64,000 nt of DNA from Heyndrickxia sporothermodurans (GCA_018333075.1 BORH01000002.1:372001-436000), one strand, 5' to 3'; shown: positions 1 through 8,902, counted from the first letter of the stretch. A program made the numbers and translations. The notes: generated from the sequence alone by a model not told the origin.

Positions 1-1
1 A

Positions 2-1009
2 CTAGAATTTGGTCGATGTTTTACAGATCATATGTTTATTATGGATTATATTGATGGAAAAGGATGGCATGATCCAAGAATCGTTCCATATCAACCAATC
101 TCACTAGATCCCGCTGCAATGATTTTTCACTATGGACAAACTGTTTTTGAGGGATTAAAAGCATATAAAACAAAGGATGAAAAAGTCCTTTTGTTTCGCC
201 CTAACAAAAATATGGAAAGATTAAATCTATCAAATGAACGCTTATGCATTCCGAAAATTGATGAAGAGTTTGTTTTAGATGCATTAAAACAATTAATTCG
301 TTTGGATCAAGAGTGGATTCCAACTATCGAGGGTACATCATTGTATATCCGCCCGTTTATTATATCGACAGAACCTTATCTTGGGGTAGCAGCTTCAAAA
401 TCATACCGGTTAATGATTATTTTATCTCCAGTTGGTTCTTATTATAAAGAAGGAATCCATCCAGTAAAAATTTTCGTAGAGCGTGAATTCGTTCGTGCGG
501 TCGCTGGTGGAACTGGGAAAGCGAAAACAGCAGGCAATTATGCTGCCAGTTTAAAAGCACAGGAACTGTCAGAAAAGCTAGGTTATTCACAAGTTCTATG
601 GTTAGATGGGGTAGAAAAAAAATATATTGAAGAAGTTGGAAGTATGAATATTTTCTTTAAAATCAACGGGAAAGTTATCACCCCAGCTTTAAATGGAAGT
701 ATTTTAGAAGGGGTTACAAGAAACTCAGTGATTCAATTATTAAAGCATTGGGGTATACCTGTCTCTGAACGAAAAATTTCAATTGATGAAATATATGAAA
801 GCCACCGTAACGGATTGGTTGAGGAAATATTCGGAACGGGTACAGCAGCTGTCATTTCTCCTGTTGGAGAATTGAATTGGGAAGGTGAAAAGATGGTGAT
901 TAATAATGGTCAAACTGGTCTACTATCGAAAAAGCTATATAATACAATCACTAACATTCAAAATGGCGAAGAACCAGACCCATTTGATTGGACCGTTGAG
1001 GTAAAATAA
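2..1009 (+). CDS. ilvE: Branched-chain amino acid aminotransferase (5' end outside window)
   Basis: Class IV PLP aminotransferase that interconverts branched-chain amino acids and their 2-oxo acids with glutamate/2-oxoglutarate in the cytosol. The frame is open to the left edge: codons before the first internal ATG (32) encode [10 protein letters not shown], which matches the usual N-terminal part of the family, so the ATG at 32 is not the start and roughly 20 residues lie outside the window. Visible family features are [13 protein letters not shown] near the N-terminus, the PLP-lysine segment [10 protein letters not shown], and [12 protein letters not shown] near the C-terminus. It reads through cleanly to TAA. 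A long inverted repeat with a T-run follows. Confident in family; the paralogue (ilvE/ilvK type) cannot be fixed. Confidence 0.95.
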   Translation, partial: LEFGRCFTDHMFIMDYIDGKGWHDPRIVPYQPISLDPAAMIFHYGQTVFEGLKAYKTKDEKVLLFRPNKNMERLNLSNERLCIPKIDEEFVLDALKQLIRLDQEWIPTIEGTSLYIRPFIISTEPYLGVAASKSYRLMIILSPVGSYYKEGIHPVKIFVEREFVRAVAGGTGKAKTAGNYAASLKAQELSEKLGYSQVLWLDGVEKKYIEEVGSMNIFFKINGKVITPALNGSILEGVTRNSVIQLLKHWGIPVSERKISIDEIYESHRNGLVEEIFGTGTAAVISPVGELNWEGEKMVINNGQTGLLSKKLYNTITNIQNGEEPDPFDWTVEVK

Positions 1010-1040
1010 CTTAATACAATATATAACAAATAATAAAGAG

Positions 1041-1130
1041 ACACTAATGCCTATTAGAATTTTTGCAACGTTTCATTGAAAAAAGGTGAAATTGAAAATT
1101 GTAATTGATAAATAGGCATTATGTGTTTTT
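1041..1130 (+). terminator. Long-loop inverted repeat after ilvE
   Basis: Left arm ACACTAATGCCTATT (1041-1055) pairs with AATAGGCATTATGTGT (1111-1126) with one bulged base, and a T-run follows. The 55-nt loop can itself fold (TTTCA...TGAAA). It fits a terminator for ilvE, although the loop is unusually long. Confidence 0.55.
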
Positions 1131-1207
1131 CATTCATGTTTCGATTTAAGTTTCTATAAAAGTAGTATTATTTGTTTCTAGTTTAGTTGTTGGCTATCTT
1201 GTACATA

Positions 1208-1762
1208 TTATTGAATCCATATTCTCTCAATAACAGGTGTATTTTCATGAAAAACAATTTTAAAAACATCTGGATTCGTTAGAGCTTTCCATTGTTCAAA
1301 ATGAAATTGCTTATCATAATAGTTCAAAATTAATGACATAAGATTTCCATGTGTAGCGATAGCAAAGGTTTCATACTTACTTTCCAATAAATCCTCTATT
1401 ACATTTAATGCCCGATTAGCTGCTGTCCGACTTGATTCTCCTCCTTCGTAACTTACATCTAAGTCAACAAACGTCTTTTTAAGCATTTCCAACCAATCTG
1501 GATGATTAGTTGAACTCAAAATTCTTTCTGAAAGTCGCTCATCTTTCATAATTTCTATTTGAAGCTTATTTCCTAACGGAAGAACCGAATCATATGCTCT
1601 TGTAAATGGACTTGATACGATATACTGAATATTCTTTGAGGATAGGAATACCGATAATTGTTTTGATTGTTCTATACCAAGGCACGTCAACTTCGCTTCA
1701 GGTTCTTGCCCATGTGCTTTGCAATGCCTAATTTACAAAAAATAATGATTACAGTTCTGCAT
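1208..1762 (-). pseudogene. Histidine phosphatase (phosphoglycerate mutase-like), disrupted by an in-frame stop
   Basis: The intact downstream frame (TTG at 1690) encodes 160 residues of a histidine-phosphatase fold protein, including SSPFTRAYDS, the GGES segment and the second catalytic motif ATHGNLMSL. It lacks the N-terminal phosphohistidine strand. Reading the same frame upstream recovers exactly that strand: IRHCKAHGQEPEAKLTCLG, with the RH catalytic pair. Only one TAA codon interrupts it, two codons before the RH pair; the frame is then open back to an ATG at 1760-1762. A TTA to TAA change would explain the stop (FLLIRH becoming FL-stop-IRH). No good ribosome binding site is visible at 1762. 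A protein made from the TTG would lack the catalytic His. A sequencing error next to the T6 run is an alternative. Confidence 0.75.
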
Positions 1763-1900
1763 ATTGTAGCATTTTATGGTATTTACGCTTACCTCATCTA
1801 TTTTTTTACCAATCTTGTCACCTACATTCCTATTTATCTAGTATCTTATACTATTACTAATATTCTTTATGAGATAGAAATCCCTTTTAAATAAACATTT

Positions 1901-2311
1901 TTATCGACTAATATTTCGTGTCATTCCAATAGAAAACCTCTTAAATCCAGAGTTATTATAAAAAGGCTCAAGGCTATCTAAACACATAAGCTGTGGGATG
2001 ACCCGATTCTTTTCACAATGAATAACGAGTTGGTTTAACATTTCTTTCCCTACTCCTTTTGATTGGTAATCTGGTAGAACACACAAGCCACATATAATAC
2101 CTGTAATCACTCCATCTGAAATCACTCGTCCCATTCCTATTAGCTGTTTGTCATCATAAGCGTATATCGTATACCAGCTTTGCTTACACATTTTCTCTAA
2201 TTCTTCAACGCTTAGATTTAGTGTATTCCATCCCAATGATTCGTATAATAATAGTACTTGCTTAAAATTATCTGGATGTTTTTCTATATATGTTATCTTA
2301 CCTTCCTTCAT
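1901..2311 (-). CDS. GNAT family N-acetyltransferase
   Basis: A 136-residue acyl-CoA-dependent acetyltransferase; substrate unknown. The acetyl-CoA binding motif A is seen as VLPDYQSKGVGKEML (Q-x-x-G-x-G), preceded by the typical strand IICGLCVLP, and the C-terminal part PFYNNSGFKRF is the usual GNAT ending. The ATG is preceded by GGAGGA at good spacing. It is a single-gene unit, separated from its neighbours by AT-rich gaps. The family is clear; no substrate can be inferred. Confidence 0.9.
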   Translation of the reverse strand: MKEGKITYIEKHPDNFKQVLLLYESLGWNTLNLSVEELEKMCKQSWYTIYAYDDKQLIGMGRVISDGVITGIICGLCVLPDYQSKGVGKEMLNQLVIHCEKNRVIPQLMCLDSLEPFYNNSGFKRFSIGMTRNISR

Positions 2312-2455
2312 ATCGTTTCCTCCGTTTAACTAATTTATTAAAATGGGCTAATAACCAATTATTCAATTAACCTATTTAACATTCCTTCTTTTATTCATTT
2401 TTATATATTCTATTCATATTTATTTCTTATGAAAACTACTTTTTTATACAACAAA

Positions 2456-2500
2456 AAGCAAGCAATTCTCCTCCTGTAAGATGGTGATAATTGCTTGCTT
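2456..2500 (-). terminator. Terminator of the NhaC/PqqB-like operon
   Basis: Perfect 12-bp stem: AAGCAAGCAATT (2456-2467) and AATTGCTTGCTT (2489-2500). It is followed on the minus strand by TTTTTGT, just beyond the stop codon at 2512. Confidence 0.85.
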
Positions 2501-2511
2501 CAATTTTATAT

Positions 2512-3384
2512 CTATAAAATAAATTCCATACCTTCAACCGCAATATCAAATCCTCTGTTTTTCACAATTTTTATTTCTCTACTATTACTATTAACAACAG
2601 GATTTGTATGGTTAAAATGTGTAAAATAAACAATCGTTTTTTTATCATTCACTATTTCTTGTAGACGATCCATCGTTTCTGTCAGTAGCGGATGCGGTAT
2701 TTGAGTTATCTCTCTCCCCATTGAAGATATTTCCTCGACAGAATAGAAAGTAGCATCTACAATACAAATATCTACATTTTTTGCCATTTCACATATATCA
2801 AATTTCCATTGATTCCATGAGTCAATATCGGGGATATATAAAAGCTTTCTAGTCGGTCCTTTAATAATAAAACCAAAAGTCTCAGAAAACTCATTCCGAT
2901 GTGGAACTTCAAATGGCAGGATTTCAACTTGTTCATCAATTTGAAAGGATTGATTATTAATCATTGGTTTTACTTGAATATTTCTCAGTTCAACTAGCTG
3001 TGTCCACGGGGCATTCTTTTTTAAAAAATTCTTCATTTCTTTACCTGCAAAAACTGGTAATCCTTTCGTAGACATTCCTTCCTTTCCTAAAAACAAAAGC
3101 CCTGGATAATGTCCTGCATGAGCATGTGTCAATAGAATACTTTCCATAAGACCCATATGCGGGAACTCACGCTTCATAATTATTAGTTGTTCACGCATAT
3201 CCGGGGTTGCATCAACTAAATGCCATTTTTCTTCATTTATAACTATGGCAAGTGAGCTTGCAAGTCTCCTAATCTTTGGATTCTCATAAGCACGCTGGCA
3301 ATTCTCACAATAGCAATTTGCTTGAGGGATTCCTGCATCCTGTGCACTTCCAAGAATTTTTATTTTCACACTATTTTTAGACAA
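2512..3384 (-). CDS. PqqB-like MBL-fold metal-dependent hydrolase
   Basis: Metallo-beta-lactamase-fold protein of the PqqB subgroup. The N-terminus carries LGSAQDAGIPQ followed by CYCENC, the PqqB signature. The metal-site segment reads THAHAGHYPG, where the usual HxHxDH Asp is Gly, also as in PqqB relatives; a second site lies around YIPDIDSW and a C-terminal THFNHTNP. No other pqq genes are nearby, so it is probably not a PQQ biosynthesis enzyme and its substrate is unknown. I choose the TTG at 3384: it sits 8 nt after a GGGGGG Shine-Dalgarno, while the upstream ATG (3402) precedes that SD. This start overlaps the end of the antiporter gene by 8 nt, so translation is probably coupled. Confidence 0.85.
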   Translation of the reverse strand: MSKNSVKIKILGSAQDAGIPQANCYCENCQRAYENPKIRRLASSLAIVINEEKWHLVDATPDMREQLIIMKREFPHMGLMESILLTHAHAGHYPGLLFLGKEGMSTKGLPVFAGKEMKNFLKKNAPWTQLVELRNIQVKPMINNQSFQIDEQVEILPFEVPHRNEFSETFGFIIKGPTRKLLYIPDIDSWNQWKFDICEMAKNVDICIVDATFYSVEEISSMGREITQIPHPLLTETMDRLQEIVNDKKTIVYFTHFNHTNPVVNSNSREIKIVKNRGFDIAVEGMEFIL

Positions 3385-4783
3385 TTTGTTTCCCCCCAAC
3401 ATTAGTTAAGTTCTCATTTGATACTTCTTCTCTTTTAGCAATGGATATTCCAAGAAACCCGTATACAATATTAATCAATGGCACTAAAAAGATAAAAAAG
3501 GCAAATGGAATATAATCATATGGACTAACACCAAGTACTTCAGCAGCGAAAACAGGAACCAGATTGATTCCTACCGCTCCAGCAGCTTCTACACAACGAG
3601 ATAAATTTTTGGCTGCTAAACCACGTTCTTTAAATGTTTCAGTATAGGCTCGAATCGGTAATATAACTGCTAATATTTGAGCTCCTGTAGCAAAACCAAC
3701 GACTAATGCGGATATTACCGTACTAAAAATGAGGGAGCCAGTAGTTTTCATTTTATTAATGAACTTTCCGATAATTGTTTTTAATACACCAATCTCTTCA
3801 AGAATTCCACCAAGTGCTGTTGCTACAATAACTAATCCAACCGTTCCCATCATAGAAGTAATTCCTCCACGATGTAGCAATGTATTTAAAGAATCTAGCC
3901 CCGTTTCTCCTGAAAAACCATTAGTCATTGCCCCAACGATTTCTGTCATTGAAGCTCCTTGTACAAAAAATGCAACAACTGCACCTACTAAACTAATAAC
4001 GATTAATGAAGGAAGTGTTGGGTATTTCTTAATCATTGCCAAAATCGTTAGCAATGGAAATACTAGTAAAAGCGGATGAATGACAAATGAATCAGCTAAA
4101 TGAGAAGTAATCGTCTCAATTTCATCAATGCTTATTATATGTGCTGAATAATATATCCCGCTAAACCAATAAAGGATAAGTGACAATATAAAGGCTGGAA
4201 TCGTGTCCCATAGCATGTGCCTTATGTGACTAAATAAATCAACACCTGCCATTGATGCAGCAACATTGGTGGTTTCAGATAACGGAGAAAACTTATCGCC
4301 TAGAAATGCACCAGAAATGATCGCTCCAGCTACTAAACCAAGTGGATATCCCATGCTGTCCCCAACTGCAATAAAGGCAAGACCAACGGTTCCAATCGAT
4401 GCAAACGAACTACCTAAAGCCATAGATAATATCCCCGTTGCTAATGCTGCACATGGTATAAAAATAGAAGGATGGATAAGTGTTAATCCATAGTAAATGA
4501 GAGTTGGAATGACCCCGCTAATAATCCAAGATCCAATGATCATCCCAACAATGATTAGTATATAGACTGCCGGCAATGCACGTTGGATTCCTCTCCCCAT
4601 GTATCTTTCAAGATCTTTCCATGTATGGCCTAATCTAATTCCAAGAATAGAAGATGCAACTATACAAATGATTAAAGGCATTAACATACCGGATTTCCAA
4701 TAAAATAATGATAATGACGCCGCAATCGCTAAAACGACAAGCGGAAGTAGTGCTTGTAAAAAACTCGGTTGCTTCGTATTCAT
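3377..4783 (-). CDS. nhaC: NhaC family Na+/H+ antiporter
   Basis: A 468-residue polytopic membrane protein with about 11-12 hydrophobic segments. It exchanges Na+ (or another cation or solute) for protons across the cytoplasmic membrane. The NhaC hallmark GAFLGDKFSPLSETTN lies mid-protein, with further conserved glycine-rich helices (SMALGSSFASIGTVG). The start ATG follows AAAGGA at a rather long spacing; no better start is seen. It forms an operon with the overlapping PqqB-like hydrolase, an association whose meaning I cannot explain. Some NhaC-family members carry malate/lactate or other solutes, so the substrate is inferred from family membership only. Confidence 0.92.
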   Translation of the reverse strand: MNTKQPSFLQALLPLVVLAIAASLSLFYWKSGMLMPLIICIVASSILGIRLGHTWKDLERYMGRGIQRALPAVYILIIVGMIIGSWIISGVIPTLIYYGLTLIHPSIFIPCAALATGILSMALGSSFASIGTVGLAFIAVGDSMGYPLGLVAGAIISGAFLGDKFSPLSETTNVAASMAGVDLFSHIRHMLWDTIPAFILSLILYWFSGIYYSAHIISIDEIETITSHLADSFVIHPLLLVFPLLTILAMIKKYPTLPSLIVISLVGAVVAFFVQGASMTEIVGAMTNGFSGETGLDSLNTLLHRGGITSMMGTVGLVIVATALGGILEEIGVLKTIIGKFINKMKTTGSLIFSTVISALVVGFATGAQILAVILPIRAYTETFKERGLAAKNLSRCVEAAGAVGINLVPVFAAEVLGVSPYDYIPFAFFIFLVPLINIVYGFLGISIAKREEVSNENLTNVGGKQIV

Positions 4784-5025
4784 ATATATATATCGATTCC
4801 TTTCATCTAGTTGTAAAATTCACTAATTTACTTAAACGCATAGACGCTTTTAAGCATTAAAGCATAATGAGAATATACTCTCTTCTACTCTTTCTGTCAA
4901 TATAAAGAAAATAAAAAGACTTGTTATTACCTAGACTACTAGTTTACTATTGATTGATAATGATATAATTCAAATATTCAGATGATTCATTCTTGCTTCC
5001 TAACTAGAAAAAAGGAGTGTTGTAC

Positions 5026-5832
5026 TTGATTATAGATTTGAAAAATGTATCGTGGAAACGAGATGGAAAATGGGTTTTAGAAAATATCTCATGGCAAGTG
5101 AAGGAAAAAGAGCATTGGTGTATATTAGGGTTAAATGGTTCCGGGAAAACTACCCTTCTTAATTTGATTAATGGATATATTTGGCCCACAAAAGGAGAAA
5201 TAGAAATCCTCGGAAATAAATTCGGGAAAACTGACCTTCGAAAGCTTCGCCAATCAATTGGTTGGGTCAGTTCTTCCCTACAACAACAATTACCTAATGA
5301 TGAGATTGCAGAAAATATCGTATTAAGTGGTAAATTTGCGAGTATTGGTTTGTATGATCAAACTGATGAAATGGATAAAGAAAAAGCTGATCGAATCTTA
5401 TTTGAACTAAAATGTGAACACCTCAAAAAAAGGCAGTATCAAACCTTATCACAGGGTGAACGTCAACGGATCTTAATTGCAAGAGCTTTAATGGCTTCAC
5501 CAAAGCTATTAATATTAGATGAGCCATGTACAGGACTCGATATTATATCTAGAGAACATCTTTTAAAAATGATTGAAGCATTAACGAAACAACCTGAAGG
5601 ACCAACACTCATCTATGTTACCCATCATGTTGAGGAAGTTCTTCCTTGTTTCAAAAAAGTTCTTTTATTAAAAAACGGAGTTGTTTTTGATTCAGGTAGT
5701 ACAACAAATCTTTTAAATGCTGAAAGGTTATCTAATTTTTATCAGGTTCCTATTTCAATTAATCGAAATAATGGGCGAACGTGGATCGCTTTAAAAGAAA
5801 AAGATACGTTAACTACACATGTCCTCCAATAA
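5026..5832 (+). CDS. ABC transporter ATP-binding protein, YlmA-like orphan
   Basis: A 268-residue ABC ATPase. Walker A is GLNGSGKTT, the signature is LSQGERQR, Walker B is LLILDEPCTGLD, and the H-loop is YVTHHVEEV. No permease or binding protein is adjacent; the closest family I recognise is B. subtilis YlmA, likewise encoded without a permease. A GTG at 5017 overlaps the Shine-Dalgarno itself, so I choose the TTG at 5026, 8 nt after AAAGGAG. A strong hairpin terminator follows directly. It may serve a permease elsewhere or act as a non-transport ABC protein. Confidence 0.88.
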   Translation: MIIDLKNVSWKRDGKWVLENISWQVKEKEHWCILGLNGSGKTTLLNLINGYIWPTKGEIEILGNKFGKTDLRKLRQSIGWVSSSLQQQLPNDEIAENIVLSGKFASIGLYDQTDEMDKEKADRILFELKCEHLKKRQYQTLSQGERQRILIARALMASPKLLILDEPCTGLDIISREHLLKMIEALTKQPEGPTLIYVTHHVEEVLPCFKKVLLLKNGVVFDSGSTTNLLNAERLSNFYQVPISINRNNGRTWIALKEKDTLTTHVLQ

Positions 5833-5835
5833 AGT

Positions 5836-5866
5836 AAACGCTTGGATCTCAGTGGACCAAGCGTTT
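5836..5866 (+). terminator. Terminator of the YlmA-like gene
   Basis: Perfect 10-bp stem AAACGCTTGG (5836-5845) / CCAAGCGTTT (5857-5866), 4 nt after the stop codon region. Confidence 0.8.
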
Positions 5867-5941
5867 CAATATTATATAACCGAAATAAATGTTTCAATTC
5901 ATCTAACAAAAAAAGGATGGAGATATATCCAAAAGTCTTGA

Positions 5942-6337
5942 TTATTTATTCTCTAGACCCATTCGATAAGCTTTCCAATCTCCCGATACAATTCTTCGAC
6001 TATTAAGAAATAAATGATTCGCTCCATAATAGATATATGCTTCTTGGGAACCTTGTCTAGTATAAACCATTCTTTTCTTTCTATCGTACAAATTATTAGT
6101 TGCACCTTCAATAAATCCTTCTAGTTCATCTAGAAGTTTTAGTTCTTCGTCTGTCACTTCATATAATTCTCCTATGACCTTAAACGAAGGATGACTCTTA
6201 ACAGCTGGATAGCCCATACCAGTGTCATATAATTCTCCAAATATCCAGCAAGAATCATTTAAACACTTAGCATTCATTAAATAATGGTCATTTGTTTCCT
6301 CTTTTCTCAATGTACCGTAAACAAAAACGTTATACAT
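5942..6337 (-). CDS. Gamma-glutamylcyclotransferase (AIG2-like) family protein
   Basis: A 131-residue protein of the gamma-glutamylcyclotransferase fold. It begins with the family's FVYGTLRK motif (substrate loop) and carries LDELEGF, whose Glu is the expected catalytic residue, and GELYDTGMGYPAV. Members cyclise gamma-glutamyl amines to 5-oxoproline, but the physiological substrate here is unknown. The ATG at 6337 follows AGAAGGAG at good spacing; an upstream in-frame ATG at 6361 has no ribosome binding site. Single-gene unit. Confidence 0.85.
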   Translation of the reverse strand: MYNVFVYGTLRKEETNDHYLMNAKCLNDSCWIFGELYDTGMGYPAVKSHPSFKVIGELYEVTDEELKLLDELEGFIEGATNNLYDRKKRMVYTRQGSQEAYIYYGANHLFLNSRRIVSGDWKAYRMGLENK

Positions 6338-6466
6338 ATGTTTCTCCTTCTGCCTATCCATTTAAAATATATAGAATAAATTGTTTAGTAAAATTATCTC
6401 TTTAGCTCCCACTACTTGTCTATAGATTTTTTCCACCACTTATCATTTAGATTTTAAAGGCTTTTT

Positions 6467-6796
6467 ATGACAATAGATTTTAAAAACAGTATTGAAAATA
6501 ATTGCCATAAACTATATATTTACTTGTATATATTCTTTTTAAGGAGGGAACAAATCATCTCTTTATTACCATTATATTTGCTACATATCACTGATGAACC
6601 CCATACAGAAAGTGAGCTTCAGTTATGGGGAATTTTTATTTGCAATCTCTTTCTTGTTGTAACCGGAATTATTTTTATGTACAAATTATATAAACAAAAG
6701 GAGATCAAAAAAACGGCCATTACATTTGGGGTTGCATTAGTCATTAATTATGTGCTTATTCTCATTTTTGGAAGTGTCTTTGATTTACTAGGATAA
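6467..6796 (+). CDS. Small membrane protein, partner of the downstream integral membrane protein
   Basis: I do not recognise this protein. The distal 75 residues hold two hydrophobic helices (WGIFICNLFLVVTGIIFMY and ITFGVALVINYVLILIFGSV) joined by a basic loop, and before the first helix a short motif HITDEPHTE with possible metal ligands. Translation start is uncertain: the ATG at 6467 has no Shine-Dalgarno, whereas a strong AAGGAGGG at 6541-6548 is followed at 6-9 nt only by in-frame ATC codons (6554, 6557), giving a product starting IISLLPLYLLH. Either a rare ATC start is used, the start has been lost by mutation, or the long form is made. It lies 10 nt before the next gene, so the two are probably co-transcribed. 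Confidence 0.55.
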   Translation: MTIDFKNSIENNCHKLYIYLYIFFLRREQIISLLPLYLLHITDEPHTESELQLWGIFICNLFLVVTGIIFMYKLYKQKEIKKTAITFGVALVINYVLILIFGSVFDLLG

Positions 6797-6806
6797 TAGA
6801 AAGGAG

Positions 6807-7811
6807 ATGTTGATTCTTTTGAAATTTTATCGATTATGGGTATTTGCATTCATGCTCAAATTTATTGGTTCTGCTTGGGATGCGTCTTATCATTTTAGAT
6901 ATTTATTTGAGAAATATTCTATTCCTCATTTAGTGAATTTTGCTGGATTTGCACTAGGTGCATTCTTATTGTTTAAAGAATGGCGCCGATTACAATACAT
7001 GGACGGCTTTTCACGTAATTTAACGACAATTGGGTACGTCCTATTTTTAATAGGTATCCCTTTAGATTTTAGCTATCATATTGCTTATGGTATAGATTTA
7101 ACTACATGGAGTCCGACTCATTTTGTTTATTATGTTGCTACAGGAATTATGATAATTGGGGTTTGGCGTGGGTATTCTGTTTATAATAATGAACAGCTTC
7201 CTGTTTGGAAATCGATGCATACATGGTTTGCTATGTTTTTTATTGAGTGCCTCGTCTTTCCAAATATGCAGCAAGAAAATGGTGCGATATCATATGATCA
7301 GTACATTCATGGAAGGTCGATTGCATCAAAAGAAATTCTAGCCATTATCTCTGACCCTGAATCACAAATTTTTGGCGGTATCCCACCATGGTTATATCCC
7401 TGCTATTCTGTTTTGACCGTTTCTTTATTCACAGTTTTTGCTATTCGTATATTTCGAAGTTACTCAATACCAATTGCAGCAACTGCGTTATACATCGGCT
7501 GGAGATTTATAGGGAAGATAATCTTCTTCGCCGTAGGTTATCCAACATCTTATGTTCCTATGACATTACTTTTTATTCCATTATTCTATTTAATCATAAA
7601 AAAATATTCCTGGTTCGCCGGTTTAATGGGGAGTCTTATCTACTTTTTATCATTATTTACCATTCATAAAACTGGATTATTAATTACTCCTCCCGTAGAA
7701 ATCGCATTATTAATTCCGGTTTTAGTTATTGGTATAAGTGTTCCTCTTATTGTACCTCCAACAAAAAAAGCAAGTATGATAACTGAACAACAATCCTTTC
7801 ATATAAAATAA
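6807..7811 (+). CDS. Integral membrane protein with intramembrane Asp/His motifs, function unknown
   Basis: A protein of about 330 residues with roughly 8-9 membrane segments; no family recognised with certainty. Two similar motifs lie within or next to membrane helices: WDASYHF (residues 24-30) and LDFSYHIAYGID (86-97), the latter followed by WSPTHFVYY (101-109). The spacing of Asp and His looks like a metal- or heme-binding arrangement; this is inference. An ATG at 6807 abuts the AAGGAG Shine-Dalgarno (6801-6806), so the real start may be a TTG at 6810 or 6819. A perfect palindromic terminator begins at the stop codon. It is the second gene of a two-gene unit with the small membrane protein upstream. 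Confidence 0.75.
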   Translation: MLILLKFYRLWVFAFMLKFIGSAWDASYHFRYLFEKYSIPHLVNFAGFALGAFLLFKEWRRLQYMDGFSRNLTTIGYVLFLIGIPLDFSYHIAYGIDLTTWSPTHFVYYVATGIMIIGVWRGYSVYNNEQLPVWKSMHTWFAMFFIECLVFPNMQQENGAISYDQYIHGRSIASKEILAIISDPESQIFGGIPPWLYPCYSVLTVSLFTVFAIRIFRSYSIPIAATALYIGWRFIGKIIFFAVGYPTSYVPMTLLFIPLFYLIIKKYSWFAGLMGSLIYFLSLFTIHKTGLLITPPVEIALLIPVLVIGISVPLIVPPTKKASMITEQQSFHIK

Positions 7812-7834
7812 ACCTGCCTATAGGCAGGTTTATT
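7811..7834. terminator. Perfect palindrome terminator
   Basis: AACCTGCCTATAGGCAGGTT (7811-7830) is a perfect palindrome followed by TATTT. Its first base is the last base of the preceding stop codon. Confidence 0.75.
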
Positions 7835-7924
7835 TATGATGTTTCGGCAATATAATAAGAAACTTCATAATGTTTATATAAACGAATACATATTTAGAAA
7901 AGAAATAAATACGGAGGAATGATT

Positions 7925-8683
7925 ATGAATAAAAATTTTTACAGACCATATTATGGTTATCGAACCTGTCCCAACCCAAATTGCCTGAATCCTCACTGCC
8001 AGTGTGGAAATAATTGCCGATGCGAAAACGATCATCAATGCCAACCTGTTATTACTTATAAAAAACCAGGGATCTACCCTAGAAATCAAATTATTTACTA
8101 TAATCCACCAATGAAAGAAGTACCACAATCTAGTTATCCAAAAATCAGCTTAAAATCTGTAATGGGACCTAATTCCTATGTATTTGGAGATGTAACTATT
8201 GACGATGATGTAATGATTGGATGGAACAATTTAATTCGTGCTGATTCCTCTTCCCCTTACTACATTGGCAAGAAGACCAATATTCAAGATTTTGTAGTCA
8301 TACACTGCCATCCAGGACAGCAGATTGAAGTAGATGAAAAAAAATATGGTGTGTATATAAGTGAGGAGGTAAGTATTCTGCACCATGCTCAACCACATGG
8401 ACCATTATTTATTGGTAGAAATACATTTATTGGAGAAGGCGTATCCATTTACGGGGCCTCAATTGGTAAAAATAGTGTCATCATGCATGGCGCAACGATT
8501 GCTAATCATGTCAAAATCAATGAAGGTCGTTTTATAGAACCTGGGCAAACCGTTTGGAAACAAGAACAAGCAGATCAACTTCCTCCAGTTCCTTCAGAAT
8601 ATAAAAATTTAAATCAAGAAATTGTCGATCACTATTATCGACTCGGTAAATCCTATCGTCAGCATACTTCATTGTTTATATAG
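7925..8683 (+). CDS. Gamma-class carbonic anhydrase with Cys-rich N-terminal extension
   Basis: A 252-residue left-handed beta-helix (hexapeptide repeat) protein closest to Cam-type gamma carbonic anhydrases, which hydrate CO2. Expected metal ligands are present: H127 (VVIHCHP), H153 and H158 (ILHHAQPHGP), as are R105 (IRAD) and N119/Q121 (NIQD). The acidic loop typical of archaeal Cam is shortened, and the Glu equivalents after R105 and H127 are Ser/Pro-type residues, so proton transfer may differ. The first 40 residues carry seven cysteines in CPNPNC-LNPHCQC-GNNCRC-ENDHQC, not a normal part of the family and suggestive of metal binding or disulfide cross-linking. The ATG at 7925 is 7 nt after GGAGG; the ATG at 7919 overlaps it. 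A hairpin terminator follows at 8744. Confidence 0.85.
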   Translation: MNKNFYRPYYGYRTCPNPNCLNPHCQCGNNCRCENDHQCQPVITYKKPGIYPRNQIIYYNPPMKEVPQSSYPKISLKSVMGPNSYVFGDVTIDDDVMIGWNNLIRADSSSPYYIGKKTNIQDFVVIHCHPGQQIEVDEKKYGVYISEEVSILHHAQPHGPLFIGRNTFIGEGVSIYGASIGKNSVIMHGATIANHVKINEGRFIEPGQTVWKQEQADQLPPVPSEYKNLNQEIVDHYYRLGKSYRQHTSLFI

Positions 8684-8743
8684 CTTTTTGGAAAACATAA
8701 AACATATATGAAATTTCAATATTTGATATAGATTTGAAAAATT

Positions 8744-8782
8744 CACACACTGCCATGCTAAATGAAGGCACGTGTGTTTTTT
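8744..8782 (+). terminator. Terminator of the carbonic anhydrase gene
   Basis: Arms CACACACTGCC (8744-8754) and GGCACGTGTG (8767-8776), followed by a T6 run. Confidence 0.75.
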
Positions 8783-8902
8783 CAATTATTTTGAAAAATA
8801 GCAACAAAATGATAGAATATTATAAATTTATAGTATTATAAAAGAGTATAATTTGAATATAAGGACTGTTTCAAATAAAAGATTGGATGGTGAATAAAGA
8901 AA

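Noticed and set aside
1667-1894. 75-residue plus-strand frame
   Set aside because: Antisense to the disrupted phosphatase gene; no SD and no recognisable protein features.
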